Assembly (NCBI GenBank): GCA_947464885.1
Contig: CANHYZ010000019.1
Coordinates: 1 to 13,706, forward strand
DNA: 13,706 nt
Direction of reading: 5' to 3'
Origin: Flavobacteriales bacterium
GTDB lineage: Bacteria > Bacteroidota > Bacteroidia > Flavobacteriales_D > Sanyastnellaceae
Shown here: positions 1 to 7,889 of the stretch, piece after piece
How the letters are laid out: each line of letters begins with the position of its first letter
Position numbering within the stretch: the stretch's first letter is position 1
Translations under genes and position numbers: made by a program
Notes under the pieces: model-generated
The model's database searches: none
What the model saw: the letters and a program-made list of their open reading frames with translations, nothing else
Told to the model about the DNA's origin: nothing

Positions 1-1
1 C

Positions 2-1567
2 GGCGGAATCCTGGCCGACCACTCCTGGTCAACCAATGGCGTCTATGTCATCACCGCCACCGTTGATGCTCCCCAATGCCCAATTATGCCTCCAACCAGC
101 ATCTTCACATTTATCTATACCGTTGAAATCAACTGTGCTGTCGAACCCGTATGTCCGACCGAAATCTGGGCCTTCGAAACACCCGTTTGCGGGGTTATGG
201 AATTCGAGCTGGATACATTCAACGAAGGAAATGTGGTGTGGTTTCCCGGTGACGAATCAGGACCGGTAGAAGGAGGTCAATACTTCAGTCACACCTATGC
301 ATTCCCCGGCCTCTATTCCGCTTGCGCATACTACACCTCACCATCATGTCCGGATGGTATCGAATTGTGCACCAACGTCATCATCACCGATTGCAATACG
401 GAATGCAACGATGTCGTGCTTGGCATCGACAGCTACATACAGGAAGGCGGCACATCTGCACTGTTCTACACCATCTTCAATGGTGCTTCAGGGATGCTTG
501 TTGCGAACGGCGAAGTGACTTATACACTCGAGGATCCATTCTTTGACACACCATTATGTTTGCCCAACGGGTGCTACTACCTCAGTATCGACAACAATCA
601 ACCCATTGCACCGGGCCAAAACCTCGACATTTTCCTGACCATGGACGGTATGAACCTGCTCGAGAATGCCGAGATTATCAATCAGGATGAAATCAGCATC
701 ACGTATTTTTTCGGTGTCAATTCCGATTGCGTAGGCCAGCCCGAATGCTTCGCATCCTTTGAGCCGGTATATACCAATACGCCCGGGCATGTAGAATTCA
801 TCAACACTTCGACTTTCAGCGGTGTGGCCGAATTCACCTGGGATTACGGCAATGGCACATTTGGCGATACTCCGGGTGGAAACGTCCAATATGAAAGCAA
901 TGGTGTCTATACCGTTTGCCTCACCGTCACAACAGGTAATTGTCAAAATGTCTATTGCAACTATGTCTTCATTGAAAACATGGAAATACCATGCACCTTC
1001 AACGAAATCGAGGTAATTGTTGATGCAGACTATTTCGAACCCGTGAATGAATTACTGGAGTTTGGTGTGTTTGTCGGCCTTAATCCCGTCTATCAACTGT
1101 ACGTTGAAACAGACGGCATCATGAATGACACCTTATCACTCTGCGTTCCTGATGGATGCTATCAGGTCAGCATCAATTCAGCTCTACCCGTGCAAGCGCT
1201 TTCCATCGTATGCACCTTCGAAGGCGACAACATCCAAACGCTGGGAGATCTTCAACTCGCTATCGGGGAAACAAGCTCAGTGGCCGCGATCGGCGTTAAC
1301 ATGGACTGTTCGATTAGTGTTGAAGAGGAACTCGTTCAAACAATCAACGCCTTCCCGAATCCCGCTTCCGACAACATTCAGTTCACTTCAACGAATACTA
1401 TTCAAACCATTGAAATTTTTGATCTGACCGGTAAGCGCGTGCTCACAGAGAATCCAAATCAAATGAGCGCGAAGGTCCTGACAAGCGACTGGAGCAACGG
1501 ACTCTATATCGCACATATCATCAGTGATAGCAAGCGAGAACAAGTGTTGTTTGAAATAGTGAAATAG
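2..1567 (+). CDS. T9SS-exported PKD-repeat protein with duplicated four-Cys module (5'-truncated)
   Basis: The frame is open from the window edge, so the N-terminus and any signal peptide are missing; 521 codons remain. Fragment order: the end of one PKD-like domain (about 1-45, with the motif NGVYVITATV); a second (about 55-130, FSHTYAFPGLYSACAYY); a four-Cys module (135-243); a third PKD domain (about 248-325, FTWDYGNG then NGVYTVCLTV); a second copy of the module (331-436); and a C-terminal T9SS type A sorting domain (about 445-521, with FPNPASDNI, IFDLTGKRV and NGLYIAHI, ending in basic FEIVK). PKD and T9SS tails are typical of large secreted or surface-anchored Bacteroidota adhesins and enzymes. 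Cargo of this kind crosses the outer membrane through the Por machinery and the tail is removed. No catalytic domain is visible in this part, so the function is unknown; adhesion or matrix binding is a guess. The stop codon falls in the second unit of a tandem array. Confidence 0.9.
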   Translation, partial: GGILADHSWSTNGVYVITATVDAPQCPIMPPTSIFTFIYTVEINCAVEPVCPTEIWAFETPVCGVMEFELDTFNEGNVVWFPGDESGPVEGGQYFSHTYAFPGLYSACAYYTSPSCPDGIELCTNVIITDCNTECNDVVLGIDSYIQEGGTSALFYTIFNGASGMLVANGEVTYTLEDPFFDTPLCLPNGCYYLSIDNNQPIAPGQNLDIFLTMDGMNLLENAEIINQDEISITYFFGVNSDCVGQPECFASFEPVYTNTPGHVEFINTSTFSGVAEFTWDYGNGTFGDTPGGNVQYESNGVYTVCLTVTTGNCQNVYCNYVFIENMEIPCTFNEIEVIVDADYFEPVNELLEFGVFVGLNPVYQLYVETDGIMNDTLSLCVPDGCYQVSINSALPVQALSIVCTFEGDNIQTLGDLQLAIGETSSVAAIGVNMDCSISVEEELVQTINAFPNPASDNIQFTSTNTIQTIEIFDLTGKRVLTENPNQMSAKVLTSDWSNGLYIAHIISDSKREQVLFEIVK

Positions 1568-1592
1568 TGAAATAGTGAAATGGTGAAATGGT
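1553..1592. repeat. Five-unit 8-bp tandem repeat (GAAATAGT x3, GAAATGGT x2)
   Basis: Units are 1553-1560, 1561-1568, 1569-1576 (GAAATAGT) and 1577-1584, 1585-1592 (GAAATGGT). The first unit and part of the second are coding for the last residues and the stop of the PKD protein. Because the unit length is not a multiple of three and each unit carries TAG and/or TGA, stops occur in all three forward frames. The array abuts a 12-bp perfect palindrome, ACGTCTAGACGT (1594-1605), beyond which a different array begins in the opposite sense. Confidence 0.95.
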
Positions 1593-1605
1593 GACGTCTA
1601 GACGT

Positions 1606-1647
1606 GTCATTAGTCACTCGTCACTCGTCACTTGTCACTTGTCATTC
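1606..1647. repeat. Six-unit 7-bp tandem repeat (GTCAYTH type)
   Basis: Units in order are GTCATTA, GTCACTC, GTCACTC, GTCACTT, GTCACTT and GTCATTC, starting at 1606, 1613, 1620, 1627, 1634 and 1641. Read on the minus strand they contain GTGAC or ATGAC at 7-base spacing, so TGA stops recur in every reverse frame. The methyltransferase gene reads through the first two units it meets and stops at 1628-1630; its last residues (MTSDK) are therefore array-encoded. The pairwise ordering of variants suggests local unit duplication. Together with the 8-bp array and the central palindrome this makes an imperfect inverted arrangement that could fold as a hairpin between the two convergent genes. A terminator role is possible but there is no T-tract. 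Confidence 0.95.
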
Positions 1648-2422
1648 TATAGTACCATCCGCTAGCCATCCAGACCGGCAGCGCATGTGCGATTTTATTA
1701 TCGTAATAAGCAATTTTGTTGAGTGAAATAAATGGCGTGTAGGTTTCCATGATTGGCGCCATTACAAATGCCGGCTCGAATTCAACCAGCTTTAAACCGT
1801 ATCGCTTACAATCATTCTTGATTTGTTTGCGTGTGAAAAAATTCACGTGAGGATCTATTTCCTGATTCAACGCGTAAGGTTCTTTTTTGCCGAGCAACTT
1901 TTTCACTTTTCCGATGAACCCGTTGAGACCCATGCGGCGCATGATGTACATGGGTTGCATCGCCCATTCGAAAGGCCCCCAGCCATTAGGTATGGTGACC
2001 AGAATCTGAGCATCCCGTTTCATGCGCTTGCCGAGATCCTCCAGTATTTCCCCATAGCCGGGAATGTGCTCCAGCACTTCGGTGAAAATGATGAAGTCGA
2101 AATTGGAAACATCAAAATCGCATAGCCTTGAAAACGTCACCTGCACATTCGGCAGTGTATTGCGCTTATTCACCAAGTCAATGTTGGGCTGATACATGTC
2201 GATGCCCACCACATCAGAATTGGGAATCATGCCCAGTGGAATCGTGATGTTGCCGGTACCACAACCCACATCCAAAATCCTAACCGGTGCCCGAGCGGAG
2301 TCGAGGGTCCGTTGCTCTTGGATCGTCTTCACCAACCAATTCAGTCGCTCCATATGCACAGGATACGCTGTGTATTCGGTGAGATGATCGAGCTTGAGCC
2401 CGTGTGCATGCATGGTCTTCAT
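1628..2422 (-). CDS. Class I SAM-dependent methyltransferase
   Basis: This is a 264-residue cytosolic enzyme of the class I Rossmann methyltransferase fold. Motif I, ILDVGCGTGN, lies at about 49-58 and binds S-adenosylmethionine; VVGIDMY (about 71-77) carries the acidic residue expected to contact the ribose; EVLEH (115-119) followed by ILVTIPNGWGPFEW is the post-motif strand seen in Methyltransf_11/25-like enzymes. Such enzymes often act on quinones, lipids or cell-surface glycans, and the substrate cannot be read here. I chose the ATG at 2422 because it lies 4 bases after the upstream oxygenase stop. An in-frame ATG at 2488 would add 22 basic residues and overlap that gene by 62 bases, which looks artefactual. 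It is probably co-transcribed with the oxygenase. The last five codons (MTSDK) come from a tandem repeat array. Confidence 0.85.
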   Translation of the reverse strand: MKTMHAHGLKLDHLTEYTAYPVHMERLNWLVKTIQEQRTLDSARAPVRILDVGCGTGNITIPLGMIPNSDVVGIDMYQPNIDLVNKRNTLPNVQVTFSRLCDFDVSNFDFIIFTEVLEHIPGYGEILEDLGKRMKRDAQILVTIPNGWGPFEWAMQPMYIMRRMGLNGFIGKVKKLLGKKEPYALNQEIDPHVNFFTRKQIKNDCKRYGLKLVEFEPAFVMAPIMETYTPFISLNKIAYYDNKIAHALPVWMASGWYYRMTSDK

Positions 2423-2426
2423 GGGC

Positions 2427-3260
2427 TCAGCCTTTACGGAATTTTTTAATCCAACGAACCGCAAACGGCGGCAAGATGTCATTCGCAAAATTGACCAACC
2501 CGTTGTAGCGCTTCATGTCCGAAGAGTCAATGCCCTCACGAGCGGTAAAGGTCGTAGTGATGCGCGCACGGTTCTCCGGACTGATCTCGTCTGCCGGACG
2601 GCCATTGGTGTAATAATATAGCGCCAGGCTTCGGCGCGAACGTTCAGGCGGACAGGTCAACGCATCGGGATGTCCATGCCAGCTATAATCTGTCGTAGAG
2701 AAAATAGCCATGCGATTGAACAACGGCGCGATGCGCACCGCACACTGACTCATGTCGCGCTCCCATAATTCAAAATGACCTCCGTATTCCTCCTTCCAAT
2801 TTTCGTTCAAATAAACCAACACGTTGATACGTCGATCCAAGTTCATCAAGCGATGCTTATGAAAATCGACATGGACTTTTAAAAATCCGCCGGGCTTAAT
2901 CTGATGATAGCCGCCGCCTTCGAGGTACGGATCCGGAACTAGTGTTTCCTTGATACCGGTGAGATTTTGCAAATACTCCAAAAATGGTTGTGAATTGAGC
3001 AAGTGCACCAACTCGCGGGCACCCGGTCCGAGACGACCTTCTCCCTTTGAGGCAAATTTGCTTTCGTTGGGATTGACGTAATTAATGTCGCCGGCTTCTT
3101 TACCAAGCTCAGGAAATTCACCCAACAATGTCCGCAGAGCATCGGCATCAAAAAAATCATCCATCACTATGTGCGGAAAAGGATGAGCACCCATGTACTT
3201 GGCGTGCTGTTCAGCCCCAACAGCGGGCATTTCATCGATGGGACGCTTAAAAAAATTCAT
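2427..3260 (-). CDS. 2-oxoglutarate/Fe(II)-dependent oxygenase (prolyl-4-hydroxylase-like)
   Basis: A 277-residue soluble protein without signal peptide or membrane segments. The double-stranded beta-helix core is recognisable. HxD is at H130/D132 (LKVHVDFHKH), followed by RRINVLVYLNENW and GGHFELWE, which are typical of the 2OG-FeII_Oxy_3/P4Hc group. A distal histidine is in SWHGHP (H195, possibly H197), and an arginine in RRSLALYYY (R209/R210) would bind the 2-oxoglutarate carboxylate. All iron and cosubstrate ligands are therefore plausible. The family hydroxylates protein side chains, small molecules or glycan and lipid parts; the substrate is unknown. The ATG at 3260 is the first start before the conserved region. 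The stop is 4 bases from the methyltransferase start, so the two form a likely operon. It is divergent from the DUF2723 gene across 92 bases. Confidence 0.85.
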   Translation of the reverse strand: MNFFKRPIDEMPAVGAEQHAKYMGAHPFPHIVMDDFFDADALRTLLGEFPELGKEAGDINYVNPNESKFASKGEGRLGPGARELVHLLNSQPFLEYLQNLTGIKETLVPDPYLEGGGYHQIKPGGFLKVHVDFHKHRLMNLDRRINVLVYLNENWKEEYGGHFELWERDMSQCAVRIAPLFNRMAIFSTTDYSWHGHPDALTCPPERSRRSLALYYYTNGRPADEISPENRARITTTFTAREGIDSSDMKRYNGLVNFANDILPPFAVRWIKKFRKG

Positions 3261-3352
3261 CGCAATCAGATTGTAGGCGGCAATTTAGACAGGAATTCGG
3301 CCTGCTTGCCTAAATTCGCGAACACTAATTACGGACACCAAGAAACAATCAT
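3261..3352. promoter_or_regulatory. Divergent intergenic region with inverted repeat and a TAnnTTCG box
   Basis: This 92-base gap must hold the start signals for both the oxygenase operon and the DUF2723 gene. An interrupted inverted repeat spans 3282-3316: the left arm AATTTAG..CAGG (3282-3293) matches the reverse complement of the right arm CCTG..CTAAATT (3301-3316), with a few extra bases in the right arm. The right edge overlaps TAAATTCG (3311-3318), one base from the Bacteroidota -7 consensus TAnnTTTG and 34 bases before the DUF2723 ATG. No clear -33 element lies at the usual distance. The repeat could be an operator or a 5' UTR hairpin. Confidence 0.35.
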
Positions 3353-6300
3353 ATGAATTTCAACAAATTGAATGTGATCACGGGATGGGCGATGGGCCTC
3401 ATCGCTACAATCGTTTACGCTATCACGTTGGAACCCACCATGCCCTTCTGGGATTGCGGTGAGTTCATTTCCTCGGTGTACAAACTGGAAGTCGGTCACC
3501 CACCCGGAGCTCCACTCTTCATGTTGATCGGTCGCGTATTCTCGGCATTTGTGGAGCCATCCACCGTGCCGGTTATGATCAACTTCCTCTCGGCACTCTG
3601 CAGCGGACTCACCATCGTGTTTCTGTTCTGGACCATCACGCACATGGCCAAAAAATTCCTGCCGGAAGGCGCGAAAGAGCCCAATAGCGGCCAATTGTGG
3701 GCCATCCTCGGCAGCGGTATTCTTGGCGCAATGGTCTACACCTTCTCCGACACCTTCTGGTTTTCGGCCGTAGAAGCGGAAGTGTACGCGATGTCGTCGC
3801 TCTTCACTGCGGTCGTATTCTGGGCCATTCTCAAATGGGAATCCGAAGTGAATGAGGGTGGTGAACTCCGCTGGCTCGTGCTTATCGGATACCTCATGGG
3901 ATTATCTATCGGTGTCCACTTGTTGAACTTATTGGCGATTCCGGCCATCTGCCTGGTTTACTATTTCAAGAAATATGAATACAGCTTGAAAGGACTCATT
4001 GCCACCGGCGCGATTTCCTTGTTTTTGCTGTTCCTGATTAATACCGGTGTCATCATTTGGTTTGTTCAAATTGCAGGCTTCTTCGAGCGCACCTTCGTCA
4101 ACAGCTTTGGTATGCCGTTCAACAGCGGTGGTGTGTTTTATCTGCTGCTGGTTGTCGCGCTCATTAGCCTTGGATTGGTTATTACCCACAAGCGCAACAT
4201 GGTACTGTCCAACACGCTCATACTCGGCCTCACCATGGCCATCCTGGGTTACACCACTTTCGCAACGGTAATCATCCGTTCGAATGCAAACCCTCCAATG
4301 GATGAAAACAACCCGGAGAACCTGTTTGCATTGCTTTCTTACCTCAACCGTGAACAGTATGGTGATCGACCATTGATGTTCGGACAATACTTCAATACGC
4401 CTCAAGACATTGAGGATCCCTACCGCGATGGCGGAGATGTTTGGGTGAAATCGTACAGCGTGCGCGAAGACAATACGCGCAGCAAACTCATATTGTCTAG
4501 CCGTGATCGTTTTACAGCCGAACAATACGTTCAATCACACCCTGAAGAAAAACTCACCCTAATCGAAGAGTATATCGAAAGCGGTGAGAAAAAAGGTAGC
4601 GTTCCCAACTACGATAAGGACTTCTGCGGATACTTCCCGCGTATGCACTCCAATCAGGGAAATCACATCAAAGACTACAAAGAATGGAGTAACTACCAAA
4701 ACTGGAATACGGAAAAAGGTCAGGAAAAAGTTAAGAACTCCGAACAAGCCATCGACCAGTCCGAATCGGCACTCAACTACTACGCGCAAACCAATAAAAT
4801 GCCGCGCGGAATGGAAGATCAGGATCCACGTTCCTTGCTGAAGAGCCTCGACCGTATGCGCGAGAAAATGATTCCATCGGCAGCTGAAGACTTTCGCTTC
4901 TTCACGCGCTACCAAGTTGGACACATGTACTTGCGCTACTTCATGTGGAACTTCGCCGGTCGACAAAACGACCGTCAGGGCCATGGAGAATTCACCGAAG
5001 GCAACTGGCTATCCGGCGTAAGCATCATCGATGAAGAACGTTTAGGCAACCGCGACAGCATTTCCGACAATGAACGCAACAATGCAGGCTTCAACACCTT
5101 CTTCTATCTGCCGTTGATTTTGGGGTTGATCGGTTTGGTATTCCAACTCATCAAACAACAAAAAGACTTCTGGGTAGTCGGCTTGTTGTTCGTTCTCACC
5201 GGATTTGCCATTATCGTCTACCTCAATCAGACACCGCAGCAGCCGCGTGAACGTGACTATGCATTCGCCGGATCATTCTACGCCTTTACTATTTGGATTG
5301 GACTTGCTGTATATGCGCTTTACCATGCAGCCACACGCTTCACTTTCCAAAACCTGACGAAGCTGGCATCCATGACCGTGGGTGGTTCTGTCATCATCAT
5401 GTTTGCTGAGCGTCTGGCGACAGGAAGCAACGGATTCGGATACTCACTGCTCTTCATGAGTATCGTGGCAACCGCACTCTTTGCACTCATGCTCGGTATC
5501 GGAAAAGCGATGCAGGGAGAATCCATGAGTAAAGCAGCAGTCGCTCTTCTAATATGCTTGGTAACACCAACGTTGATGGCGTATCAAAACTGGGACGACC
5601 ATTCACGCGCAAACCGCAAAACAGGATTAGCGATGGCCATCAATTACCTGCAATCACTCCAACCGAATGCGATCATCTTCACCAACGGTGATAACGATAC
5701 ATTCCCGTTGTGGTATGCACAAGAAGTGGAAGGCATCCGTACCGATGTGCGCGTGGTGAACCTCTCGCTGCTCAACACCGACTGGTACATTGATCAGATG
5801 AAGCGTCAGGCATATGACGGTGCACCGGTGCCAATTAAAATGCCGGAACAGAAATACCGTCAGGGAACTCGCGACGTCCTATTCGTAGATCCTAACCGCG
5901 AAACCAAAGGCTTCATGCCACTGTCCGAAGCCATGAAGGTGGCACTCGACGATTCGAAGACCATCGACAACGGGAAAAACAACATCGCTTATCTGCCCTC
6001 ATCAAAGTTCTCGTTGAAAGTGGACAGCACCGTTGTCGAAAGCTACCGCAAGTACCTCAATGAAGGCGACTCACTGGTTTCAGAAATTCAATTCAGCCTC
6101 ACCGATGCCGGTGGCCGCCCTCGCTCCTACATCACCAAAGCAAATCTCGCGGTGCTAGACCTCATCAACAACATGGACTGGAATCGCCCGGTTTACTTCG
6201 CAGTGACGACAGGCGGTGATTCTTACATGGGATTGGAAGCTTACTTCCAGCTGGAAGGACTTGCATACCGCCTCACGCCGATTAAGCACGCCAAGAATCC

Positions 6301-6973
6301 TAACCCGAATATCGACGGTGGCGTATCGTCGGAACTCATGTACGAAAACATGATGAATAAATTCGAGTGGGGAAATATGGACAAGGAGAAAATCTACATG
6401 GATGAAAACAACCGTCGTATGACGACCAACTTGCGCCTGCAGTTTGGTCACCTCACCGACCAACTCATCGCTGAAGGTAAACTCGAACAAGCACGTGAAG
6501 TCATTCAGCGCTCACTCGATGTGATGCCCGAGCGCAATGTTCCATATGAACAACCCCAAATCATGTGGCAGGTTATCGACATGATGTATGAGGCCGAATA
6601 CAATGAAAAGGCGTTGGAACTGAGTAAGCGCATGCTTGAACTCAACAATCAGGAAATCGCCTTCTATCACAGCCTGGATGAAAGCCATCAGAAACTCATT
6701 GAAAAGGACATCAGCATGCGTGTTCAAATCAATGACCGCCTGACGACACTTGCTCTGAAGAATGACCCGGATAATGCCGAATTCAAAACCCTGGATGAAG
6801 AAGTAAAAACACAACTTGAAGAATTCCAGCTTCCATCCTATCAAGAATACCTCGATCAGGAAAAGAAAATGGAAGAAATGAAGAAAAAGCAAGACTCGTT
6901 GGTGAAAGCCAATAACGCCATGCGATCAACCTCTGTTTCGCTGGAGGGACCTTCAGGCATCGTCAAAAAATAA
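3353..6973 (+). CDS. DUF2723 family GT-C-like polytopic membrane protein
   Basis: At 1206 residues this is a large inner-membrane protein of the Bacteroidota DUF2723 family. The N-terminal block (about 8-305) has many membrane segments and the family motifs FWDCGEF (32-38), GHPPGAPLF (48-56) and WFSAVEAEVYA (136-146). The acidic pair D34/E37 in the first loop resembles the catalytic region of GT-C glycosyltransferases such as protein O-mannosyltransferases. A hydrophilic stretch (about 310-575) is followed by a second membrane block (about 580-745, with PRERDYAFAGSFYAF at 631-645). Then comes a long soluble C-terminal region (about 750-1206) with NGDNDTFPLWYAQE (778-791), helical TPR-like repeats around 1035-1150 and a Lys/Glu-rich coil near the end. 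A role in glycan transfer to proteins or lipids is inferred from the fold resemblance, not shown. The ATG at 3353 begins immediately before the first membrane segment. A strong terminator follows. Confidence 0.88.
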   Translation: MNFNKLNVITGWAMGLIATIVYAITLEPTMPFWDCGEFISSVYKLEVGHPPGAPLFMLIGRVFSAFVEPSTVPVMINFLSALCSGLTIVFLFWTITHMAKKFLPEGAKEPNSGQLWAILGSGILGAMVYTFSDTFWFSAVEAEVYAMSSLFTAVVFWAILKWESEVNEGGELRWLVLIGYLMGLSIGVHLLNLLAIPAICLVYYFKKYEYSLKGLIATGAISLFLLFLINTGVIIWFVQIAGFFERTFVNSFGMPFNSGGVFYLLLVVALISLGLVITHKRNMVLSNTLILGLTMAILGYTTFATVIIRSNANPPMDENNPENLFALLSYLNREQYGDRPLMFGQYFNTPQDIEDPYRDGGDVWVKSYSVREDNTRSKLILSSRDRFTAEQYVQSHPEEKLTLIEEYIESGEKKGSVPNYDKDFCGYFPRMHSNQGNHIKDYKEWSNYQNWNTEKGQEKVKNSEQAIDQSESALNYYAQTNKMPRGMEDQDPRSLLKSLDRMREKMIPSAAEDFRFFTRYQVGHMYLRYFMWNFAGRQNDRQGHGEFTEGNWLSGVSIIDEERLGNRDSISDNERNNAGFNTFFYLPLILGLIGLVFQLIKQQKDFWVVGLLFVLTGFAIIVYLNQTPQQPRERDYAFAGSFYAFTIWIGLAVYALYHAATRFTFQNLTKLASMTVGGSVIIMFAERLATGSNGFGYSLLFMSIVATALFALMLGIGKAMQGESMSKAAVALLICLVTPTLMAYQNWDDHSRANRKTGLAMAINYLQSLQPNAIIFTNGDNDTFPLWYAQEVEGIRTDVRVVNLSLLNTDWYIDQMKRQAYDGAPVPIKMPEQKYRQGTRDVLFVDPNRETKGFMPLSEAMKVALDDSKTIDNGKNNIAYLPSSKFSLKVDSTVVESYRKYLNEGDSLVSEIQFSLTDAGGRPRSYITKANLAVLDLINNMDWNRPVYFAVTTGGDSYMGLEAYFQLEGLAYRLTPIKHAKNPNPNIDGGVSSELMYENMMNKFEWGNMDKEKIYMDENNRRMTTNLRLQFGHLTDQLIAEGKLEQAREVIQRSLDVMPERNVPYEQPQIMWQVIDMMYEAEYNEKALELSKRMLELNNQEIAFYHSLDESHQKLIEKDISMRVQINDRLTTLALKNDPDNAEFKTLDEEVKTQLEEFQLPSYQEYLDQEKKMEEMKKKQDSLVKANNAMRSTSVSLEGPSGIVKK

Positions 6974-6985
6974 ATGTCAACTCAT

Positions 6986-7026
6986 AAAAGGCGCACCGCG
7001 AAATGAACTTTCCGGTGCGCCTTTTT
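6986..7026 (+). terminator. Rho-independent terminator after the DUF2723 gene
   Basis: A perfect 13-bp stem (AAAAGGCGCACCG, 6986-6998, with its complement at 7013-7025) encloses a 14-base loop and runs into a T-tract ending at 7026. It begins 12 bases after the DUF2723 stop codon. The core is GC-rich and the A/T ends give it some activity in reverse. Confidence 0.92.
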
Positions 7027-7053
7027 CTATTGCACCGGTTACTCCTATCTTCG
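7024..7053 (+). promoter_or_regulatory. Candidate promoter for the TerC-family gene
   Basis: TATCTTCG (7046-7053) differs by one base from the Bacteroidota -7 box TAnnTTTG and is preceded, with 18 bases between, by TTTC (7024-7027), which sits on the T-tract of the preceding terminator. The box lies 23 bases before the ATG. The same TTTC-N18-20-TAnnTTYG arrangement occurs before two other genes in the window. The sites are short, so this is a modest call. Confidence 0.35.
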
Positions 7054-7076
7054 TCCCCGAATTAACTCAGCTATCC

Positions 7077-7868
7077 ATGCTCAACGCATTCTTTGAAGTA
7101 TTTACCACCCTCGGCGGAATCATCAGCCTGTTTACACTGGTGATTTTAGAAATCGTACTGGGAATCGACAACATCATCTTCATTGCGATTATCTGTGGGT
7201 ACATCCCCAATAAAAAGGATCAACGTCGCGCCCGATTCATCGGATTGATGTTGGCCCTGGCAGTGCGTATCCTGCTTTTATCCACCATCAGTTTCATCAC
7301 CAAGATGGTGGACCCGTTCTTTCACCTCGGACATATCCCGATTACCGGTCGCGGCATCATCCTTTTCGGTGGTGGTGCATTCCTCATCATCAAAACCGTA
7401 ACAGAAGTCTATCACAAATTCAAAATCGCGGATAAAGAAGAAAGTGCTAAATCACGTCAGCTCACCTGGACGCAAGCCATCTTCCAGATCACCATCATCG
7501 ATATCGTTTTTTCTTTCGACTCCATCATCACTGCTGTCGGTGTTACATCCGATAATCCGAATGCAGCACTGGCACTTGCCACAATGATTATGGCTGTTGT
7601 TGTAGCCATGATTGCCATGCTCCTCTTTGCTCCTTACGTCAGCGATTTCATTGAAAAATACCCGACAATCAAAATGCTGGCTCTGGCATTCCTGGTTGTT
7701 ATCGGACTGATCCTCGTATTGGAGGCATTGGAAGATGCGCATGTACTGCATCTGCCTGAAGGTGTAAACATCAAAACCTACGCCTATATCGCACTCGCGT
7801 TCTCCGTGATTGTTGAATCGCTCAACATTCGACTCAAGCACGTGAAGGAACGGAAGGGCGTCAACTAA
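7077..7868 (+). CDS. TerC-family integral membrane protein (putative metal ion exporter)
   Basis: A 263-residue inner-membrane protein with about seven hydrophobic segments. It has the two hallmark repeats of the TerC family (PF03741): LEIVLGIDNIIFIAI (24-38; E25, D31, N32) and IIDIVFSFDSIITAVG (140-155; D142, D148). Acidic residues within membrane segments fit cation handling. Relatives such as Bacillus YkoY and E. coli Alx are linked to manganese export or homeostasis and often to metal loading of secreted proteins. Tellurite resistance is the historical name and is not implied here. Length and motifs match the short form without CBS or CorC domains. It stands alone, between an upstream terminator and a bidirectional terminator shared with ftsZ. 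No metal-sensing riboswitch (yybP-ykoY type) fits in the 50-base leader. Confidence 0.9.
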   Translation: MLNAFFEVFTTLGGIISLFTLVILEIVLGIDNIIFIAIICGYIPNKKDQRRARFIGLMLALAVRILLLSTISFITKMVDPFFHLGHIPITGRGIILFGGGAFLIIKTVTEVYHKFKIADKEESAKSRQLTWTQAIFQITIIDIVFSFDSIITAVGVTSDNPNAALALATMIMAVVVAMIAMLLFAPYVSDFIEKYPTIKMLALAFLVVIGLILVLEALEDAHVLHLPEGVNIKTYAYIALAFSVIVESLNIRLKHVKERKGVN

Positions 7869-7889
7869 TTCCCGCAAGATTTTCCCCAA

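Noticed and set aside
554..946. 130-codon minus-strand frame in the PKD gene
   Set aside because: Antisense to a clear T9SS protein, with no recognisable domain or start context.
1553..1647. CRISPR array
   Set aside because: Units are 7-8 bp, contiguous and without spacers.
2423..2488. Longer N-terminus of the methyltransferase starting at 2488
   Set aside because: It overlaps the end of the oxygenase gene by 62 bases and adds residues unlike the family; the ATG at 2422 gives a natural 4-base gap.
3929..4534. 201-codon open frame on the minus strand within the DUF2723 gene
   Set aside because: It lies wholly antisense to a well conserved membrane protein and its translation shows no domain; a shadow frame.
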